From contig JAEDEQ010000015.1 in NCBI GenBank assembly GCA_016293225.1, positions 1-31,387 on the forward strand: a stretch of 31,387 bases of DNA, given 5' to 3'. Position numbers and translations under genes: made by a program. Of the stretch, positions 17,301 through 24,118 are shown piece by piece. The notes below the pieces were generated by a model, which had not been told where the DNA came from, did not search any database, and saw only the letters and a list, made by a program, of their open reading frames with translations. The first letter of the stretch is position 1. The number at the start of each line of letters is the position of its first letter. The DNA is from Clostridiaceae bacterium. Lineage in GTDB: Bacteria > Bacillota > Clostridia > Oscillospirales > Acutalibacteraceae.

Positions 17301-17803
17301 CCATTGCCGAAAATATCATTATACCAAAGCGCAGTGTTTTTTGCGCCCTCATAATCGCCCCTTGAAAGAGCGCGCGGAATTTCGCCCGCAAGGCAGGCCG
17401 AAAGCGCAATCAGACCCTCATGGTGCTTTTCAAGCAGGTCGCGGTCAATGCGCGGCTTGGTATAAAAGCCCTCCGTCCACGACTTGCTCACCATTTCAAT
17501 AAGGTTTTTATAGCCGGTTTCGTTTTTGCAAAGCAGGATAAGATGATATCTTTCGTTATCAAGCCCGTGTACCTTATCAAACCTTGAGCGTGCGGCAACA
17601 TAACATTCGCAGCCGATAATCGGCTTGATTCCGGCCTCTTTGGCGGCCTTGTAAAAATCAATAACGCCATACATGACGCCGTGATCCGTGATTGCAACGG
17701 CAGTCTGCCCCATGGCTTTGACTGCTTCAACAAGCTCGTTTATGCGGCAGGCGCCGTCAAGGAGACTGTATTCGGTATGAAGATGAAGATGAGTAAAGGA
17801 CAA
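14330..17803 (-). CDS. dnaE: DNA polymerase III alpha subunit (DnaE)
   Basis: Replicative C-family DNA polymerase; in Firmicutes DnaE works beside PolC on the lagging strand. Domains in order: PHP (HLHLHTEYSLLDGACRI at the start), polymerase core with GPGRGSGAAS near 355-364 and the catalytic aspartates in PDFDVDF at about 396-402, fingers, helix-hairpin-helix near 850, and an OB fold near the C-terminus. There is no inserted 3'-5' exonuclease domain, which separates it from PolC. The frame extends to TTG at 17821, but I chose TTG at 17801-17803 (MSFTHLHLHTEY...) because AAAGGCGGTGAG precedes it; the upstream TTG has none. 1157 residues. Last gene of the trmK-nif3-rqcH-dnaE run, 22 bases after rqcH; no clear terminator follows. 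Confidence 0.97.
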   Translation of the reverse strand: MSFTHLHLHTEYSLLDGACRINELVEAVKAMGQTAVAITDHGVMYGVIDFYKAAKEAGIKPIIGCECYVAARSRFDKVHGLDNERYHLILLCKNETGYKNLIEMVSKSWTEGFYTKPRIDRDLLEKHHEGLIALSACLAGEIPRALSRGDYEGAKNTALWYNDIFGNGNYYIEIQNHGLREELLILNDLIRLSKETGIPLVATNDTHYIKKEDSAVQQVLICIQTNHIVGEDTGLEFKTQEFYLKSEDEMRELFSAVPEAVDNTQLIADMCSFDFEFGKTKLPHFEVPNQMDHFEYFKRQCFYGLYKHFGEEPPAEYVDRLNYELSVINEMGYVDYYLIVNDFIQYAKSKKIPVGPGRGSGAASLAAYCIGITGIDPMKYNLLFERFLNPERVSMPDFDVDFCYVRRQEVIDYVIQKYGYDHVAQIVTFGTLAARAAIRDVGRVLGLPYPTVDSVAKQIPNELKITIDSALKISPELKTLYESSPETKELIDMARRVEGMPRHASTHAAGVVITRDEVSSYVPLAVNDESVVTQFTMTNLEALGLLKMDFLGLRTLTVIDDTIKMIRRRNPGFSEEDIDINDKATFEMLSSGKTDGVFQFESAGMRSVLTRLKPQSLEDLIAVISLYRPGPADSIDTYINNRHHPEQTVYKCEQVRDILSVTYGCMVYQEQVMQICRKVAGYSYGRADLVRRAMSKKKLDVMAKERENFVHGLKDENGNVLCCGAVANGISEKTANELFDEMSNFAKYAFNKAHAAAYAFVSYQTAYLKCHYPCELLAATLTSVLDSASKVTTYINECVRLSIKVLPPHVNESMEGFCVSDGAIRFGLLAVKNLGKGFIRTIVEKRRNSPYKSFDDFCRRVYGKDFNKRAVESLIKCGALDGLGLNRHQMIRILPTVVSQLDDDKRKNIAGQIGFFDADSSFAVPEQFYAPEMDEFEYEKLLKYEKEVTGLYLSGHPMEEYKELSKSVGADRISEILSSAGEFASKYKDNAPVVLLGSIASIQRKITKNNASMCFIRLEDLSGTIECIVFSKLYSEKALLIQDGNVVLIRGRLSLREDRDLSVVCESIEPNPKNLVRGESAQKKKRRNGVFIRVKDKTDARLKKLETLKKIFTGSFPVYCYFEDSGKYEHCGELELSEPLNAELEYIFGKDNVAVRK

Positions 17804-17825
17804 GCGCTCACCGCCTTTCAAGAAT

Positions 17826-19577
17826 TTATTTTACAAAAAGCTTTTCTGCAAGCTTTTTATCGGGATTTACGGTTATTGTAAAATATTCATGGTAAATGAC
17901 CTTGCCCGGTTTTGCTCCCACCGGCTTTTTCAACGCCTTTACCCTTGTGTAGTCAACGGGAACCAGAGAGGAATCGCTCGCTTTGCTGTGGCAGGCGGCA
18001 ATGACAGCCGCTTCTTCAATAGCCCGGTCCGAAACCTCGCCGTTTTTGCTGACAATTATTACATGAGAGCCGGGAAAGCCCTGGGTGTGAAGCCACATAT
18101 CGCTTTTTGCGGCCGTTTTCATTGAGAGCCTGTCGTTCTGAACGTTGTTTCTTCCGACAAGTATTCTGTAGCCGTCGGATGAAAGGTATTCCACGGGCGG
18201 CAAAGGCTTAGACGCTTTGTTTTTTGCACCTGTTTTTGTTTTGAGATATCCGCCTTCGGAAAGCTCCAGACGGACGGCGGAAAGCTCGGCGTCGCTGTCA
18301 GCTCTTGAAAGCTCGTCAAGAACCGTTTCAAGATACGCAAGCTCAGCTTCTCCCTGTTCAATAAGCTTTGCAAGCATGACTTCGGCAGTTTTTGCTTTGC
18401 GGTATTCCTTATAATACTTGTTTGCGTTTTCCGTCGGAGTCAGAGCCGGATTGCACGGAATACGCAGTGTTTTCATTCCGTCGTAATAGTTTTCGACCTC
18501 ATAGAACAAAGCGCCCTTTTGCAGTTTATGCAAATTAGCCGTGATAAGCTCTCCGTTTCGGCGCAGGGCTTCCTTATCCGCGCATTTTTTCAGTTCCTCC
18601 CTTTGAAGGTTCAGCTTCCTTGCGGTTCGGTCAATGAAGTTGCCGAGCAGCTTGAAAAGCTCCTGCCCTCTATGAGTGATACGGTTAATTCTGTCGCGCT
18701 CATAGTAAAAATCATCAAGAAGCAAGGACGGGCTGTCATACTCCCTGACCTCGAGCGCGCCCAAGTACTGCTTAACACCAAGAAAGCACAAATCCTTTGG
18801 CTTTGCGTTTGAGTCAAGGAGCATATATACTTTTTGAGATGAGTGAAGTTTTAATTTTATATTCTCAAGGACAGAGGCGAGCTTTTCAAGCTGTAATTCT
18901 GAAAGCGAGCTGACAAAGCAGTCATCTTTGACGGTTTCAAAGGCAATTTCTCTTGCCGCAACCGGTGAAACGCCCTGAATGCTGCCGAGTATGGCTGAGG
19001 ACAGGTATTTGTTTTTGTCTGCCGTTATCCTTTGAACGATTTTCTCTGTTTCTGTGCTTTCAAGGCAAAGCTTGTCCTGCTTCGGAGGAAGTCTGTACTC
19101 AATTCCGGGCAAAATCTGGCGGACGGACGAGGTTGAAAGGTCAACGCGCTTCGCAGCGTCAATAACCCTTCCGTTTTCGCCAATCAAAATCAGGTTGCTG
19201 TATTTGCCCATTATCTCGGCGCAAAGCGTCAGACGGACTCTGTCGCCTATCTCGTTTGAAGCGTCAAAATCAATAAACATTACCCTGTCAAGCTCGTTTT
19301 GCCTGATACCGGCAATCCTTGCCGCAGTCAGATGCTTGCGAAGCAGCATGCAAAACATCGGCGGAACAGCAGGATTCTGAATGCTGTGCGAGGTGAAATG
19401 AATACGCGGACTGTCCGCTCTGACGCAAATAAGGAGCCGATATGTTCCGCTTTTTCCGCGCAGAACAAGCACAACTTCGTCTCTGCTCGGCTGCTGAACC
19501 TTGTCAACGCGAAGCGAGGGTGCGTATTTTTTTAATTCATCACAAACCTTTGACAGGAAAATTCCGTCAAGAGCCAT
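17826..19577 (-). CDS. rqcH: RqcH, NFACT-family ribosome quality-control protein
   Basis: Binds stalled 50S subunits carrying peptidyl-tRNA and recruits tRNA-Ala to add alanine tails to the nascent chain (function established for Bacillus RqcH). The 583-residue protein has an N-terminal NFACT-N domain, a central coiled coil (about 300-430) and a C-terminal NFACT-R domain with DMWLHTQGFPGSHVII near 492-507. Asp97 and Arg98 (NELDR) match the pair shown to be needed for tRNA binding in Bacillus RqcH. Older databases call such proteins fibronectin-binding. ATG at 19575-19577 with AAAGGATTG upstream. It lies 14 bases after nif3. Confidence 0.93.
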   Translation of the reverse strand: MALDGIFLSKVCDELKKYAPSLRVDKVQQPSRDEVVLVLRGKSGTYRLLICVRADSPRIHFTSHSIQNPAVPPMFCMLLRKHLTAARIAGIRQNELDRVMFIDFDASNEIGDRVRLTLCAEIMGKYSNLILIGENGRVIDAAKRVDLSTSSVRQILPGIEYRLPPKQDKLCLESTETEKIVQRITADKNKYLSSAILGSIQGVSPVAAREIAFETVKDDCFVSSLSELQLEKLASVLENIKLKLHSSQKVYMLLDSNAKPKDLCFLGVKQYLGALEVREYDSPSLLLDDFYYERDRINRITHRGQELFKLLGNFIDRTARKLNLQREELKKCADKEALRRNGELITANLHKLQKGALFYEVENYYDGMKTLRIPCNPALTPTENANKYYKEYRKAKTAEVMLAKLIEQGEAELAYLETVLDELSRADSDAELSAVRLELSEGGYLKTKTGAKNKASKPLPPVEYLSSDGYRILVGRNNVQNDRLSMKTAAKSDMWLHTQGFPGSHVIIVSKNGEVSDRAIEEAAVIAACHSKASDSSLVPVDYTRVKALKKPVGAKPGKVIYHEYFTITVNPDKKLAEKLFVK

Positions 19578-19591
19578 ATATAATCAATCCT

Positions 19592-20353
19592 TTATCCGAT
19601 AAACCGAACCGGGTTGCTCTGATGAAGCAGAACTGTTTCAAGTCCGGGAAATCTCTTGTTAATTTGTTTTTCAAGCGCGGCCATTGCCGGATACTCGGTT
19701 TCAAAATGTCCGGCGGCAACAACGGTCAGACCCTTTTCCTTTGCGTCGAGCATTTCATGGTGGCTGATATCGCCTGTAACATATGCGTCTGCTCCGGCGG
19801 CAATAACTTCGTCAATGAAGCTCATGCCTGCTCCGCCGCAAACCGCAACAGACGAAATTCTTTTGCCTCCGTCAACAAGGCGGACGGTCGTTTTAAGCCT
19901 TTCGGCAACAAAGGAAGCAAACTCTTCGGGTTCATATTCCCTGCATTTTCCGATTCTTACCATCGGCAGAACACACTCGGGGCTTTCAACTTTGCGGCTG
20001 TCCGTCAGTGAAAGAATACCAAGCAAAACATCGTTAACTCCGCCCTCTGCGCAGTCGAAGCAGGTGTGTGCGCTGATGGCGTTTATGCCGCTTCTTGCAA
20101 GCTCAAAGGCCATGTTGCCTTTCAAAAAATTCTTCTGTGCCTTAAATATTATCGGGTGATGCGTTATTATAAGATCGGTTCCGGCCCGCTTTGCGTTTTC
20201 AAGCGTTTCACTTGTAAGATCAAGAGCAAACCCAATCTTTTTCACTTCGCTGTCACCGTCGCCGGTAAGCAGACCGCAGTTATCCCATTCGCATTTTGTA
20301 TCATATGGTGCAATTTCGTTTATAAAAGTTGAAATCATTTTTACGGTTATCAT
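19592..20353 (-). CDS. Nif3-like dinuclear metal-centre hexameric protein
   Basis: Member of the NIF3/DUF34 family, a conserved dinuclear-metal protein often annotated as GTP cyclohydrolase I type 2; the physiological role is not settled. Metal ligands are visible: HH at 65-66 (ITHHPIIF), Asp100 in HTCFDCAEGGVND, and a C-terminal HFETE. It is 253 residues and lacks the central insert seen in longer members. ATG at 20351-20353 has a near-perfect GGAGG seven bases before it and overlaps the trmK stop as TAATG, so it is translationally coupled. The trmK-nif3 pair is a common neighbourhood in Firmicutes. Confidence 0.9.
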   Translation of the reverse strand: MITVKMISTFINEIAPYDTKCEWDNCGLLTGDGDSEVKKIGFALDLTSETLENAKRAGTDLIITHHPIIFKAQKNFLKGNMAFELARSGINAISAHTCFDCAEGGVNDVLLGILSLTDSRKVESPECVLPMVRIGKCREYEPEEFASFVAERLKTTVRLVDGGKRISSVAVCGGAGMSFIDEVIAAGADAYVTGDISHHEMLDAKEKGLTVVAAGHFETEYPAMAALEKQINKRFPGLETVLLHQSNPVRFIG

Positions 20354-21045
20354 TAGCTGTCCTCCGTAAGTCTTTTGAAGTCTTCAATGATTGCAGTAAG
20401 CCTTTGAACCTCCTCGGGTTCGCTTAAAGCTTTTTTCAGCGCAGCGCACCGCTTTTCAAGACGCCGAAAAATGCTTTCAAGATATATGCGCGCCGCCTCG
20501 CCATCGCTTTTATGCAGTGTTCCGGTATATATTTCGGCCGGAGTGTATTCCCTTTTGTTGCCGGTATATTCGGCCGCCGTTACGCAATAGCAGTGTTTTG
20601 AGTCGAGACAGCACTTTTCACCCTTAATTTCAAAGCCGTTTTCAAAAAGGAACTTTCTCATGTCCTCCGGGTGACTCATCGGCTGAAGAATCAGGCGGTA
20701 CTTTTTGTTAAAGATCCATTCGGTTCTTGAAAGAATTTCGGTAATCAAAAGTCCGCCCATTCCGGCAATAATAATGTCGTCGCAGGAGTCTTTATCAATA
20801 TTGTCAAGCCCGTCGGAAAGTATTGTTTTAACAGAGTCCGTGAGCGAAAACTGCCCGATTGTTTTTTCGGCGTTTTTCAGCGGCATTTCTCTCAGATCGG
20901 CGGCAACGGCGGACGGCGAAATACCGCTCAGCAGCAAATAAACCGGTATGTATGCATGGTCGGTGCCGATGTCCGCCACGCGCGAGCCGCAGCGAACAAA
21001 GGACGCAACGCACGAAAGACGCGGGTCAAGGTTTATCTTTGGCAA
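20353..21045 (-). CDS. trmK: tRNA (adenine(22)-N(1))-methyltransferase TrmK
   Basis: SAM-dependent methyltransferase making m1A22 in certain tRNAs. Motif I VADIGTDHAYIPVYL (about 23-37) is the SAM loop, and DDIIIAGMGG (about 87-96) is the family signature; the C-terminal third is helical, as expected. 230 residues from the chosen start. The frame extends to GTG at 21075, but that codon lies inside a terminator-like stem; I chose TTG at 21043-21045 because GAAAGGGG stands seven bases ahead and the product then begins MPKINLDPRL, as in family members. First gene of the trmK-nif3-rqcH-dnaE run; its ribosome-binding site directly touches the hairpin's U-tract. Confidence 0.93.
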   Translation of the reverse strand: MPKINLDPRLSCVASFVRCGSRVADIGTDHAYIPVYLLLSGISPSAVAADLREMPLKNAEKTIGQFSLTDSVKTILSDGLDNIDKDSCDDIIIAGMGGLLITEILSRTEWIFNKKYRLILQPMSHPEDMRKFLFENGFEIKGEKCCLDSKHCYCVTAAEYTGNKREYTPAEIYTGTLHKSDGEAARIYLESIFRRLEKRCAALKKALSEPEEVQRLTAIIEDFKRLTEDS

Positions 21046-21060
21046 AGCTATACCCCTTTC

Positions 21061-21094
21061 AAAAAAATCAGCCACCTTGAAATAAGGCGGCTGA
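21061..21094 (-). terminator. Terminator or attenuator between the DUF1858 gene and trmK
   Basis: Arms 21068-21078 and 21084-21094 form an eleven-pair stem (one G-U in RNA) with a five-base loop, followed on the minus strand by seven Us (21067-21061). The trmK Shine-Dalgarno (21053-21060) begins at the next base. No promoter was seen between the hairpin and trmK. Confidence 0.8.
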
Positions 21095-21134
21095 CGAAAA
21101 TAACCGTTTGAAAAATCAGAACACGGCTGCCAAT

Positions 21135-21338
21135 TTATTTTGAAGCAAGATATTCGTTGACTCTTTTAACAAGCTCGTCAGCATCAACGCCGTGAACAGC
21201 GCAGGCTTCCTCAACGGACTCACCCCTTGAAGCGGGGCAGCCGAGGCAATGCATTCCCATTTCAAAAAAGAACATGGCCGTTCCTCTGTCGGCGTCCAGA
21301 ATATCGCCGATGAGCATATCTTTGGTAATCTCTTTCAT
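21135..21338 (-). CDS. DUF1858 domain protein
   Basis: A 67-residue protein made up of one DUF1858 domain, the helical fold also found at the N-terminus of ScdA/RIC-type proteins. It has the family MHCLGCPASRGESVEEAC stretch (about 29-46), with a CLGC pair that may bind metal or act in redox; function unknown. ATG at 21336-21338 follows GAGAGGACC. Downstream lies the terminator/attenuator before trmK. Upstream a TATAAT (21389-21394) is present, but no good -35 box matches it. Confidence 0.88.
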   Translation of the reverse strand: MKEITKDMLIGDILDADRGTAMFFFEMGMHCLGCPASRGESVEEACAVHGVDADELVKRVNEYLASK

Positions 21339-21426
21339 ATTTACAGGTCCTCTCAGTTTTAATATCAGTCTTGGCTGAAAACCATCATATTATACGTCTG
21401 AAATCAAATGCCGCTGTGATAATTAA

Positions 21427-21924
21427 TCAAAGCATGAATTTCTTGACCATGAAGATGATGATAATACCCATCTTAACGCAAAGACCGGTCATGAAAGTGT
21501 TGAGGATAACAACTGCCTTTTCCTCGTCTCCTTCCTTTTTTGCCTTTGAGTAAATGATAAGACCGACAAGAGCAAAAAGGAACGAGAAGAATCTTGCAGC
21601 TCTTGAAGCAATAGCGTATTTTGCGTCCTTTGCAGCCTTTTTGGCGGCTTTCATTTCAGCCTTGAGCTCTTTTTTGCTCCTCTGCGCAGCGGCAGTAGCC
21701 GAAACGGGAGCGGCGGCAACAGCTTCAGGCTCAGCAACGGGTTCGGCAATGGGTGCAACATCGGCAACAGGTTCGGTTGCCGGCGCAGCTTCGGGCTGAG
21801 TATAAACATTGGCGGCAGGCGCAGCTGCAGCATATGCAGGTTCCTTAGCCTCTACCTTTTGACCGCATATAAAGCAAAAATCAGAATTGTCGTCAATTTC
21901 ATTTCCACAGAATTTACAAACCAT
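21427..21924 (-). CDS. Zinc-ribbon membrane protein with Ala/Pro-rich linker
   Basis: A 165-residue protein. The N-terminus has a zinc ribbon (CKFCG...CFICG, about 3-21), then an Ala/Pro/Glu-rich low-complexity linker (about 30-80), a lysine/alanine-rich helix (SKKELKAEMKAAKKAAKDAK, about 82-101), and two hydrophobic segments near the C-terminus (about 108-122 and 138-158). It is probably a small membrane-anchored protein with a cytoplasmic ribbon; no function can be assigned. The frame starts at 21933, but that ATG touches the GGGGG ribosome-binding site; ATG at 21922-21924 lies nine bases from it and is chosen. It has its own promoter. Confidence 0.8.
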   Translation of the reverse strand: MVCKFCGNEIDDNSDFCFICGQKVEAKEPAYAAAAPAANVYTQPEAAPATEPVADVAPIAEPVAEPEAVAAAPVSATAAAQRSKKELKAEMKAAKKAAKDAKYAIASRAARFFSFLFALVGLIIYSKAKKEGDEEKAVVILNTFMTGLCVKMGIIIIFMVKKFML

Positions 21925-21954
21925 TGAGAACATCCCCCTAATATTTTATAGCTC

Positions 21955-21983
21955 ATTATATCATTATCTTTTGGGTTTGACAA
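21955..21983 (-). promoter_or_regulatory. Promoter of the zinc-ribbon gene
   Basis: Minus-strand TTGTCA (21978-21983) and TATAAT (21955-21960), spacer 17, with an extended -10 TGA before TATAAT. It is divergent from the ABC-F promoter about 60 bases away. Confidence 0.8.
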
Positions 21984-22045
21984 TAGAATTTTCCAAATAA
22001 TTTACCATAAAAACGCTCAAATTAAATAAAAATGATTGAAAATCC

Positions 22046-22074
22046 TTGAAACTGTGCCTGTTTTACTGTAAAAT
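22046..22074 (+). promoter_or_regulatory. Promoter of the ABC-F gene
   Basis: TTGAAA (22046-22051) and TAAAAT (22069-22074), spacer 17. The predicted start near 22081 leaves only about 18 bases before the GTG at 22099, with no Shine-Dalgarno. Confidence 0.7.
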
Positions 22075-22098
22075 ACTAATAATTATGAAAAAAGCGAT

Positions 22099-24021
22099 GT
22101 GAAAAAATTGACCCTTCTCTCCGCGTGCAATCTCAGTCTTTCATTTTCGGAAAGAGTAATATTTTCAAACGTTTCGTTTGATGTGTATAATAAGAACAAA
22201 ATCGGCTTTATCGGCGTTAACGGAGCCGGAAAGTCCACCCTTTTCAAGGTCATCACGGGAGAACTTCAGCCCGATGAGGGCAGTGTTTTTGTCGGCCGTG
22301 ATACAGTTTTGGGCTACATGGAACAGCACGCCTGCGCCGCAAGCGAAAAGACAATGCTTCAAGAACTGCTCACCGTTTTTGACGATGTTATTGCCGCAGA
22401 AAAGGAGCTTGACGAAATTTCCGACAAGCTTTCCGCTGATCCGGAAAACAGAGATGAACTTATTGCAAGACAGCAGTTTCTGCTTGAGCTTTTTGAAAGG
22501 CGCGGCGGTCTGACATATCGCAGCCGCGCCCGTTCGGCGCTTATCGGACTCGGCTTTTGCGAGGAGGACTTTTCCCTGCCCTGCTCGCTTCTGAGCGGCG
22601 GTCAGCGTTCAAAGGTCTCGCTTGCAAAGCTGCTTTTGTCCGGCGCAGACCTTCTGCTTCTTGACGAGCCGACAAACCATCTTGATATCGAAAGCGTAAA
22701 CTGGCTGGAAAACTGGCTTAATGAATTTTCCGGCAGCGCAATTGTTATCTCGCACGACAGATACTTTCTCGACAAGGTTACAAACAGAACCTTTGAGCTT
22801 GAAAACGGAAAGTTTTATTCCTGTGAGGGCAACTATTCGCGCTACGCCGCATTGAAGGCAGAGCGCAGAAAGAGTGCCGAACGCGAATATGACGCAAAGA
22901 TGAAGGAAGTAGGCCGCATCAAAGGCATTATTGAACAGCAGAAAAGCTTTAACCGTGAGCGCAATTATATTACAATCGCCTCAAAACAAAAGTCAATCGA
23001 CCGTATTCTTGACGGCCTTGAAAAACCGGAACAGGAGCTTTCTTCAATTCACTTTTCTTTCAACACAAGCCTTGTCAGCGGCAATGATGTTCTTATCTGC
23101 GAAAACGTTTCTAAGGAATTTGAAAACAAGCCGCTTTTTAAAAATGTTTCCCTGCTTGTTGAGCGCGGAGAAAGGGTTTTCATAACGGGCGAAAACGGCT
23201 GCGGAAAGTCAACGCTTTTAAAAATGATACTCGGAAAGCTTCGCCGCGACAGCGGAAAAATTATTCTCGGAACAAATGTCAGAATCGGATACTTCGATCA
23301 GACGCTTGCGGAAATTTCGTCAAACAAAAGCGTGCTTGATGAAATCTGGGACGATTACAGAGCAATGACGGAAACCCGGGTCAGGAGCGCGCTTGCAGCT
23401 TTCCTTTTCCGGGGTGATGATGTCTATAAAATTACTTCCTCCCTCTCCGGAGGAGAAAAAGCAAGGCTGGCGCTTTTGAAGCTTATGCTTTCCGGCGCAA
23501 ACTTCCTTGTGCTTGACGAGCCGACGAACCACCTTGACATCAAAAGCCGCGAAGCGCTCGAAAGCTCCTTTAACGGCTTTGAGGGTACGATGCTTGTTGT
23601 ATCGCACGACAGATATTTTATCAACCGCCTTGCAACGCGCGTTGTCCGCCTCCATGCCGACGGAATTGACAGCTACCCCGGCAACTATGATTATTATATT
23701 GAACACAAAATTGAACGTAATATCAAACAAAGCAAAAAAGCGGAAAAGCCCAAAGAAAACACATATAAAAAGCAAAAGGAACTTGAAAGTCTCAAGCGGC
23801 GTACCAAAGGACAAATCTCGCGCCTTGAAACGGAGATAGACAAGCTTGACGAAAGGCTTGCGCAAATTCAAAACGAGATTTCCTCACCCGAAAACGCCGC
23901 AGATTACGAAAAGATACTTTCGTTGACCGATGAACTTAATCAGACCACAGGCAGGCAGGAGGAGCTTATGACCGAATGGCAGGAGCTGACCGAAAAGCTT
24001 GAACAGCTTGAAAACGAGTAA
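22099..24021 (+). CDS. ABC-F family ATPase (YdiF/Uup-like)
   Basis: Soluble ribosome-associated ATPase with two ABC domains and no membrane part; ABC-F proteins tune translation or protect ribosomes from antibiotics. NBD1 has Walker A GVNGAGKST (39-47), signature LLSGGQRSK near 165 and LLLLDEPTNHLD; the inter-domain linker (about 250-320) is the P-site-tRNA interaction motif region; NBD2 has GENGCGKST near 364, signature SLSGGEKAR near 449 and LVLDEPTNHLD. A C-terminal coiled coil spans about 555-640. The overall plan resembles housekeeping YdiF/Uup-type members rather than known resistance proteins, but resistance cannot be excluded. GTG 22099-22101 is chosen as the start of conserved MKKLTLL; no good ribosome-binding site. 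640 residues. The only plus-strand gene. Confidence 0.93.
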   Translation: MKKLTLLSACNLSLSFSERVIFSNVSFDVYNKNKIGFIGVNGAGKSTLFKVITGELQPDEGSVFVGRDTVLGYMEQHACAASEKTMLQELLTVFDDVIAAEKELDEISDKLSADPENRDELIARQQFLLELFERRGGLTYRSRARSALIGLGFCEEDFSLPCSLLSGGQRSKVSLAKLLLSGADLLLLDEPTNHLDIESVNWLENWLNEFSGSAIVISHDRYFLDKVTNRTFELENGKFYSCEGNYSRYAALKAERRKSAEREYDAKMKEVGRIKGIIEQQKSFNRERNYITIASKQKSIDRILDGLEKPEQELSSIHFSFNTSLVSGNDVLICENVSKEFENKPLFKNVSLLVERGERVFITGENGCGKSTLLKMILGKLRRDSGKIILGTNVRIGYFDQTLAEISSNKSVLDEIWDDYRAMTETRVRSALAAFLFRGDDVYKITSSLSGGEKARLALLKLMLSGANFLVLDEPTNHLDIKSREALESSFNGFEGTMLVVSHDRYFINRLATRVVRLHADGIDSYPGNYDYYIEHKIERNIKQSKKAEKPKENTYKKQKELESLKRRTKGQISRLETEIDKLDERLAQIQNEISSPENAADYEKILSLTDELNQTTGRQEELMTEWQELTEKLEQLENE

Positions 24022-24034
24022 CAAACATAAATAG

Positions 24035-24082
24035 CAGCGGGACTGTGCCGAATTCGACAGCCCCGCTGTTGTTATATTTTTC
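24035..24082 (+). terminator. Terminator after the ABC-F gene
   Basis: Arms 24035-24046 and 24057-24068 form a twelve-position stem with one mismatch, followed by a T-rich run (TTGTTATATTTTTC). It sits between the convergent ABC-F and GH38 genes and may also slow minus-strand transcription, but the T-run on that side is poor. Confidence 0.7.
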
Positions 24083-24118
24083 TTTAATTATATCGGAATA
24101 AATGGCCCTGAAGCCGTA

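Noticed and set aside
19442..20011. 189-residue plus-strand open frame
   Set aside because: Antisense of rqcH and nif3; no domain seen.
21389..21394. Promoter for the DUF1858 gene based on TATAAT
   Set aside because: No acceptable -35 hexamer at 16-18 bases and no extended -10, so it is not listed as a feature.
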